Shown here: in pieces, positions 58,801 to 64,000 of the stretch
How positions within the stretch are numbered: the stretch's first letter is position 1
Layout: each line of letters begins with the position of its first letter
DNA from: Sarcocystis neurona
Taxonomy: Eukaryota > Apicomplexa > Conoidasida > Eucoccidiorida > Sarcocystidae
Direction of reading: 5' to 3'
Assembly (NCBI GenBank): GCA_000727475.1
Contig: KL647288.1
Location: forward strand, 5,818,446 to 5,882,445
Length of the DNA stretch: 64,000 bases
Notes under the pieces: model-generated
What the model saw: only the letters and a program-made list of their open reading frames with translations
Database searches by the model: none
What the model was told of the DNA's origin: nothing
Program-made: the position numbers and the translations under genes

Positions 58801-61800
58801 GGGAAGAAGACTTCCGCGCGCACATGAGAAGTATCTTTGTAGAGGGTTGTATACGGCTGGAGAACCTTTTGACAAGGAGGTTTGCGTGCGCAGTAGGTGC
58901 TGGATGTCTTCTGCGGCGACCAGGGCAAACAACAAGGAGTCACGTTTGTGTGAAGATTTCGATTCATGCCACCGAATTCGCCGGAGCAAGGGGGGAGAGA
59001 AAACCCGTAACGCCTCACGAGAAACGAAGAGCTTCCTGGAAGTGTCTCGCACCTTGCACGTTTTTACGTCTCTTTATATGCCCTATTGCTTCGCTACAAA
59101 TCTGCCTCCCCCACCGCTGCTGCTCGGTTGCTGCTCGACCATTTCTGCTGCTGCTGTGCGGCTGTCCGCCCTCGCCTGTTGCTGCTGTCTTTATGCTGTT
59201 GCTGCTGCTGCGTCTGTGCTGCTGCTGGTGCTGTCTTTCTCTTTTTCACGTCGAGCAACTGGTGGTAGGCGCACGGATGCTGTTGCATTTCCTGGGGCTG
59301 TGCTGGTGCGTATATTCAGTTCTCTGTTGTAGCGTCTGTGACCGTTTCTGCTGCTGCTGTTGCCGCGTTTCAGCGGAACGCTGATGTTGCGTCTGTGTGT
59401 TGCCGTTGTCTGCCTCCTGCTGCTGCTGCCGCTGTGTGGGACTGCCGACGCTCCTCCGGCTCTCTGTTGCAGCTACGCTGCATGTCGCTCATGTCATCCC
59501 TATTGTATCTGCTTCTGGCTCTCTCTGTTGTACCTCGTGCACGGCTGCTCCGGTATACCGCTGCCTACGCGACAGTCTGCTCGTCAGCACTGCTGCTGCT
59601 GCATGTACTACCTCTTGGGATTGCTGCTGGTCTCTCAGCCTGCTGCGGGTGTTGTCGTCTGTTGCACTTGCTGCTATGTGGGATGTGCTGCTGCTGATTC
59701 GTAGGGGAGGTCCCCTGCTGCTCCGGCTGCCACCGCAGCGAAAACTTCGAAGCCGGTAGTAGCAGACCTGCTCGCCTGTTGCAGCTGCTGCTTCTGGCCA
59801 GTATATCAGCTGCGTTTGGTTCTTCTTCTCTTGCTGCGTCGTCCGTCTGTTGTTCTTTCGTATTCTTCCTCTTGGGACGCAGGGAAGGGGGGTGTATATC
59901 TGCTACCGCTACGTATGTGCTGCTGCTGTTGCTCTCTGCATGCGACACCAAGACTGTCTTTCAAGACTACGACATTGCCGTGTGGAGCCAGACCCACTGG
60001 AAGTGGGTCGAGATGAAATGTACGGAGCTCGGACTTTTAACAAATTCTCGTTATCACCTATGCTTTGTGCTTGACCGGTAGGTTTTCTTCTCGGCTTCTT
60101 TCGCCCTTTTTTTCCTTCTTCCTCGCCCTCTTCTTCTCAACATGCTCCTCCTCTTCGACTGCCGACGAACTCGGTGTGTGTGCTTCTCTCTTCTCCAGCA
60201 GCGGGTTTCCTCGTCGTCACAGGAGGCACTTTTTTTTTCTCTTTATTTGTCCGCTTGTCGTAGTTTTCTGGCGTTTTCCTTTTCCGACGAAGATAGATTT
60301 CTTCTCCTCTCTGTGTTTCCTGTGGAAGAAACGCGGCCCCTCTCGGACGCCAACACGTCTGCCGAAGTGTGTCTTGACGTGCAACAGGACGTAGAATATA
60401 ACATCTATAAATTCCACTGCCTTGTCTATGTACATATGTTGACAAAGCTACACCTAAACAACAGAGACATACGCATCTGGAGAGACACAGAGGGAGAGAC
60501 GCAAGCGAATAGGTTTAGAGGTGTGTAAGACGATGTCATGTGTAAACGTTTGTGTGAAGGTGTGAACAGAGGGAGAGAGCCACAAACGTATACGTGTGTC
60601 TGCAGACGTTCATATTTATGTACAGGTGTGTACGTTCACGTGCTAAGGGAGAAAGAGAGACGAACTGTGGACAAGAAGATGAACAAAAGACGGTTACTTT
60701 TCGGTGACACTTTTCTCTATTTGTCCGTTTTTTCGTCCGGTTTTCTGTTAAATCTTCAGCTCTTCCATGTTTACTATTTGCTCGCGAAGAAGAAAGAGAA
60801 AATCCAAGCGTGCCGGCAGCGCTACTGGGACAGAAGAATTACGAACTCACGAGGTACTTCCTTCGCATGTTTGTCTACAACAGAGTTTGCGTATATTCTC
60901 CCCATTCCTTGACATCAATGGATATACATATATATACATATATACGCATACGCGTGTACAAATGTGTGCGTATGTATGCATACATATATACCTACATAGA
61001 AACTACCGCGCGTGTGTGTATATATGTGTCTCTGTGTGTGTGTATATACGTATGTATGTATGCATGTACGTATGTGTAGACGTATATGTGTATGTATATA
61101 CGTGTGTGTGTATGCGTGTATATATATATATATATATAAACGTATGTATGAATGTATGCATGTATATACGTATATATGTATGTATGTGTGTATGTATCTA
61201 CGTATATACATACGTGTGTATGTATATATACGTATGTATTTACGGTTGTGTTTTTGATCATTACTTCACATGTGTCGCTATTTCCAGCAGTGATCCATAT
61301 ACATATATATATATATTTATATGTATGTGTGTGTACATGCATGCGTGAAGTCTCTTCAGCGGTGTGGGTGTGAAGGCCGGTAGCTTCTGGGTTGCACATG
61401 TGGTGTCTAGTTAGAAATTCACAAAGAAGGAGAAGGAAAGGAGTGTTGTATATATTTGTGAATTTTTTGTCTCCTCCGGATTTGGTGTTGCGTAGTCTTC
61501 TTATTCTTATTCTTCCCTTTTTGTCTTTTTTGTTTTGTTCTGTTCCCCCTCCTCCTCTTTCTCCTCGTCTTCCTTTTTCGTCCCTGTGTTCTCTTCTCTT
61601 TCAATGAACGTCCCTTTTCTCGTGAGTTATTGCTTGTTATGCGTGTCTTCTTTTTCGTCCTCTTTTCCCTCCCTTCATGCTTGTTCTCTTTTCTCGCTCA
61701 CCCTCTCAGCGTCGTCGTCCGATCTTCCCCGTTCGTTGTGTGTGTGCTCCTGTCGCCTTCATTTTCCTTTCCTCTCTCTCTCGCCTTCTCTCTGTGTGTC

Positions 61801-63082
61801 AGTCCCTGTCTCCCTATGCACTCGGCTTTTTTCCGCAGGTGAAGGCGCTAGAAGTCATATGGAGAAAGTTCCCGAATTTGTGGAACGCTGCCAACACCGT
61901 CCACGTTGATGATTTATCGCGCAACTTTGCTTTCAACCCCAAGAATGGCATAAGAATTTCTGCTTATAGGTATGCAAGAAAGACAGGAACTCCTGCTTTT
62001 ATGCTGCCCCACCTTACCCCCCGCCTATTTCTGCTGCTGCCCGTCTTTTTCTCTCCCCTCCTGTCTCCCTGTCTCTCTGTGTGTGTCCTTCTCTCCCACG
62101 TTCTCTCTCTTTCTCTCTCTACCAGCCATCTGTCCACGCCGACGCATGTAGTAGGCATATTCGGGAGGCGATTACCTTTGTGAGGGAATTTCCGCAAAAG
62201 TGAAAATTCCTTGAATAATCTCTCTACGACGCTGGGAAGCAATAAGGACAATCACAAAAAAATAGTTATGTATGCATAGTATATATATATATGCAAGAGT
62301 ATAAACACTTACACGTGTGTAGACACGGCTATACACGGATACGTGGATATTTTCAAACGGGGCACGACAGTAACTTAAAGAGGAGAAACTGCCTACTTCT
62401 TTATTTATGTATATTGACTACACACCTGTCCATAGAAAGGAGATATAATGTGAAGCACGAGTTTTCCTTTTGATATTTGCTATACCTACGTCGCCCTTCC
62501 TGCGTAGCTCCCATATAGCGACAAAAACATAAAGAAACACACGTGTGTGCCCACATGCGCACTCTCGCTAATATATGTCTGTAAGGATACACAACTACGT
62601 ACACATCTCTCTCTGTCTCTCTTCCATTCTCTCTCTCTACACATATGTAAGTATGTGTGTGTGTGTGTGCGTTCGTGTACGGTCTTCTCTCTCTCTATAT
62701 ATATATATTTAACTTCTCCCTCTATTTGTATGTATGTACACGCGAGTGCGCTTTACCTACGTACATATATTGATATATACAATCATGTGCCTGTTTGCGT
62801 GTATACGCACACGGATATGTATTGCTGTTATTATGGAAGAATAATATGGGTATGTCTTCCAGGCGCGAGAAGCGGCACAAGGATACTGAGCTGCTGCTGC
62901 TGAGCATTTATTTGAAGATGCTGTCAAAGGAAAAGGACGTTTCTGCTGTTAGACACAAACACTGGAAAGACAAAGCAGCGAATTTAGCGCATAGCAACAG
63001 CAGCAGGAGCCCGAGAGGCAGCAGCGGCAGCAGAGACCACCACCCGCCTTCACAGCAACACCCACGCAGGGGGCGTAGTTAG
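50823..63082 (+). CDS. UBLCP1: Ubiquitin-like domain-containing CTD phosphatase 1 (UBLCP1) homologue, 8 exons
   Basis: UBLCP1 is a HAD/FCP1-type phosphatase that binds the nuclear 26S proteasome through its ubiquitin-like domain and dephosphorylates it. Exons: 50823-52886, 55471-55638, 57150-57339, 58090-58142, 59953-60077, 60760-60853, 61839-61969, 62863-63082. They total 3045 nt (1014 residues plus stop), all junctions in phase. The ubiquitin-like fold (about 643-725) begins ISLTVKWNSKLYDVSL and continues KLLGITN...LKFKKDKQLLLIG. The phosphatase part has [19 protein letters not shown] (catalytic D797 and D799), RPFLDEFME, DYDIAVWSQTHWKW, VKALEVIW, VDDLSRNF (D922, D923), NPKNGIRI and a C-terminal YLKML...HKHWKDK helix. 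Human UBLCP1 is about 318 residues; the excess is a low-complexity N-terminus of about 640 residues. Confidence 0.92.
52340..52590 (+). repeat. In-frame 27-33 bp coding minisatellite
   Basis: Units of GGCGGTGGCAGTRGACACTG followed by CTGCTGCTG encode eight or so copies of (A/V)(A/T)VDT(A)n. All unit lengths are multiples of three. The last copies are the most similar, as expected for slippage or unequal exchange. Confidence 0.85.
52887..55470 (+). other. UBLCP1 intron 1
   Basis: 2.6 kb. TA repeats at 52920-53240, an inverted repeat at 53706-53730, CTCT-rich DNA at 54500-54880, and a sense-strand (CTG)n tract from about 55105 to the acceptor. Confidence 0.7.
55471..55638 (+). CDS. UBLCP1: UBLCP1 exon 2: end of ubiquitin-like domain
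   Basis: Residues 689-744, KLLGITNAAGGRAADSDLLQ then HLKFKKDKQLLLIGSSDADL, followed by an Ala run. The acceptor GCTGCAG closes a CTG tract. The donor is chosen as TCC|GTACGC; an alternative GCT|GTGGCT a few codons earlier is also in phase. Confidence 0.85.
55639..57149 (+). other. UBLCP1 intron 2
   Basis: 1.5 kb. TA/CA microsatellites at 55810-56600 and a (CTG)n-rich region at about 56745-57149 running to the acceptor. The minus-strand Gln-rich frame at 57141-56716 is an antisense shadow. Confidence 0.7.
57150..57339 (+). CDS. UBLCP1: UBLCP1 exon 3: DxDxT catalytic motif
   Basis: Residues 745-807, VVNDFANTAAAP..., then [20 protein letters not shown] and CKS. D797 is the HAD nucleophile and D799 the general acid by family rule. 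The acceptor is CTACAG; the donor CTC|GTGAGA leaves in phase 1. Confidence 0.93.
57340..58089 (+). other. UBLCP1 intron 3 with diverged tandem repeat
   Basis: From about 57725 to 58020 a GAAAATCRACTC...CTGTYTTCTTC...TTTTGA-type motif recurs about five times at uneven spacing (roughly 35-75 bp). The acceptor is preceded by CTGCTCTTTCTGCTGCAG. Confidence 0.65.
58090..58142 (+). CDS. UBLCP1: UBLCP1 exon 4 (53 nt)
   Basis: Residues 808-825, LAGSMDDLKRPFLDEFME, matching the family's ELMRPYLHEFL. The CTGCAG acceptor is the only one nearby giving the right phase; the donor is GAG|GTGAGG. Confidence 0.88.
58143..59952 (+). other. UBLCP1 intron 4
   Basis: 1.8 kb. Two GTGTACGTACAC palindromes (58163 and 58534), a 75-bp minisatellite at 58700-58905, and (CTG)n-rich sequence from about 59110 nearly to the acceptor. 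Confidence 0.7.
58700..58905. repeat. Tandem repeat, about 75 bp unit, 2.8 copies
   Basis: Units start at TGTATACGGCTAAAAGG (58700), TGTATAGGGCTAGAGG (58775) and TGTATACGGCTGGAG (58848). They share GGGAAGAAGA and GTATCTTTGTAGAGGG. Confidence 0.85.
59953..60077 (+). CDS. UBLCP1: UBLCP1 exon 5: DYDIAVWSQT block
   Basis: Residues 826-866 plus two bases, TVFQDYDIAVWSQTHWKWVE then MKCTELGLLT...FVLD. It corresponds to human [25 protein letters not shown]. The acceptor is ACACCAAG and the donor CCG|GTAGGT. Confidence 0.93.
60078..60759 (+). other. UBLCP1 intron 5
   Basis: 682 bp, with a pyrimidine-rich first half (60080-60320) and a non-repetitive second half. No other coding block recognised. Confidence 0.65.
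60760..60853 (+). CDS. UBLCP1: UBLCP1 exon 6: MFTI segment
   Basis: Residues 868-898, SSMFTICSRRRKRKSKRAGS then ATGTEELRTHE. It occupies the place of the family's MITV/MFTV strand and variable loop; here the loop is basic and could resemble a nuclear localisation signal. The acceptor is CTTCAG and the donor GAG|GTACTT. Confidence 0.8.
60854..61838 (+). other. UBLCP1 intron 6
   Basis: About 1 kb. TA/TG microsatellite at 60920-61370 and a 350-bp pyrimidine-rich tract (61490-61838) leading into the acceptor. Confidence 0.65.
61839..61969 (+). CDS. UBLCP1: UBLCP1 exon 7: VDDLSRNF block
   Basis: Residues 899-941 plus two bases, VKALEVIWRKFPNLWNAANT then VHVDDLSRNFAFNPKNGIRI. D922/D923 are the HAD metal-binding acids. 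The acceptor TTCCGCAG follows a long pyrimidine tract; the donor is AG|GTATGC. Confidence 0.93.
61970..62862 (+). other. UBLCP1 intron 7
   Basis: 893 bp. A CTCT-rich start (62020-62130), TA repeats at 62280 and 62640-62830. No other product recognised. Confidence 0.65.
62863..63082 (+). CDS. UBLCP1: UBLCP1 exon 8: C-terminal helix and tail
   Basis: Residues 943-1014. KRHKDTELLLLSIYLKML...VRHKHWKDK matches human DKELLKLTQYLKEI...LNHKYWERY. A Ser/Arg/His/Pro-rich tail of about 35 residues, absent from the human protein, precedes the stop. Confidence 0.9.
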
Positions 63083-64000
63083 CCCCTCCACGCCGACGGA
63101 AACACGCCGCTCCTGATACTGCTGCTGTTCACGCAGCTCCACACTGCCACTGCTGCTGCCCAAGTTCAGCAGCTCAATATTGCTAGGTCTGCTGCGAGTC
63201 AAGCAGTTCGACACTGCTGCTGCTGCAAGTTCAGCAGCTCAACACTGCTACGGCTGCTGCAATCAAGCAGCTCCACATTGCCACTTCGGCTGCACATCAA
63301 GCAGCTCAACATTGCTACTTTCGCTGCACGTCAAGCGGCTCGACACTGCTACTGCTGCTGCAATCTCAGCAGCTCAACAATGCTATTTCTGCTGCGCTTC
63401 AAGCAGCTCAACATCGCTACTTCTGCTGCAGTTCAAGCAGCTCAACACTGCTGCTGCTGCTACTGCTCATGCAGCCCACCACTGCAACTGCTACTGCAGT
63501 TTAACCAGCTCAACATTGTTACTTCTGCTGCACGTCAAGCAGCTCAAGACTGCTACTGCTGCTGCAATCTGAGCAGTTCAACAGTGCTATTTCTGCTGCA
63601 CTTCAAGCAGGTCAACACTGCAGCTGCTGCTGCAATTCAAGCAGCTCACCACAGGTGCTGCCGCTACTGTTCAAGCAGCCCAGCACTGCTCTTGCTGTAG
63701 TTCAAACGCCTCACTGCTGCTGCCGCGGCAGCTGAAACACTACCACTGTACCTGCGGGGCTGAAGCATTGCCACTGCAGCTACCGGGCTGAAGCGTCGCC
63801 ACTTTCGCAGCCGTACTGCTGCGCAGGGGGCGCTGCTACGAGACAAGCTGCTGCTAATGCGCTGCAGTTCACGCAGCGTTATTCGTGCTGCTGCTGAATA
63901 CAGGTGCTGCAGTAGTCCTGTTGCTATTAGAGCTGCGACTGCTGCTTTCGTACTGCTTCTGACCCTGTACTGCAGCCCTGCTGGTGCTGCGACGGTACTA
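63083..64000. repeat. CTG-rich minisatellite downstream of UBLCP1, about 36 bp unit
   Basis: From about 63150 to 63700, units of CAAGCAGCTCAACAYTGCTA followed by CTKCTGCTGCA recur some fifteen times with point variation. Beyond 63700 the sequence is less regular CTG/GCTGC-rich DNA to the window end. Open frames in it are repeat-derived. Confidence 0.85.

Noticed and set aside
58347..59052. Minus-strand frames of 140-223 codons with repeating RYLPYVLANLLPE-like segments
   Set aside because: They are antisense translations of the 75-bp minisatellite in UBLCP1 intron 4, with no homology.
1..64000. tRNA, rRNA or transposase/reverse transcriptase genes
   Set aside because: No cloverleaf, rRNA core or recognised mobile-element protein motif was seen by eye; a covariance-model and profile search would be decisive.

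Overview
The window is nuclear DNA of a protist with spliceosomal introns. The most likely source is an eimeriid coccidian (Eimeria or a close relative). Supporting signs: (CAG/CTG)n trinucleotide repeats read through coding exons as Ala/Gln/Ser tracts, conserved housekeeping proteins inflated by low-complexity extensions, GT-AG introns, and alternating repeat-rich and repeat-poor stretches. The genus is an inference. The telomere-like heptamer repeat of some Eimeria was not seen, and gene density (three genes in 64 kb) is low even for that group.

I could rebuild three protein-coding genes from conserved protein blocks plus matching splice phases. (1) On the minus strand at 4064-2440 are the first two exons of the eIF3 subunit L gene; the rest lies off the left edge. 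(2) On the plus strand at 19613-45844 is a complete 10-exon gene for the PP2A catalytic subunit. The predicted protein is 843 residues, against about 309 in other eukaryotes, because of a Ser-rich N-terminal extension and a roughly 146-residue insertion inside the catalytic domain. (3) On the plus strand at 50823-63082 is a complete 8-exon gene for UBLCP1, the ubiquitin-like-domain CTD-type phosphatase that acts on the nuclear proteasome. It is predicted at 1014 residues, also with a large N-terminal extension. Both complete models have an exon total divisible by three and no internal stop.

Layout: 1-2439 is repeat-filled eIF3L intron 2; 2440-4064 is eIF3L; 4065-19612 is a 15.5 kb region between divergent genes, mostly repeat-poor from about 8.1 kb, with only doubtful ORFs; 19613-45844 is PP2Ac with introns up to 5.5 kb; 45845-50822 is intergenic; 50823-63082 is UBLCP1; 63083-64000 is a CTG-type minisatellite.

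The three genes serve translation initiation, Ser/Thr dephosphorylation and proteasome dephosphorylation; nothing suggests they form a functional cluster. The most notable structure lies in the non-coding DNA. Long sense-strand (CTG)n tracts run up to about half of the 3' splice sites, while sense-strand CAG-type repeats dominate most repeat-bearing coding exons. Many TA-rich introns carry higher-order tandem repeats. A series of perfect short-loop inverted repeats occurs, one of them spanning the PP2Ac stop codon.
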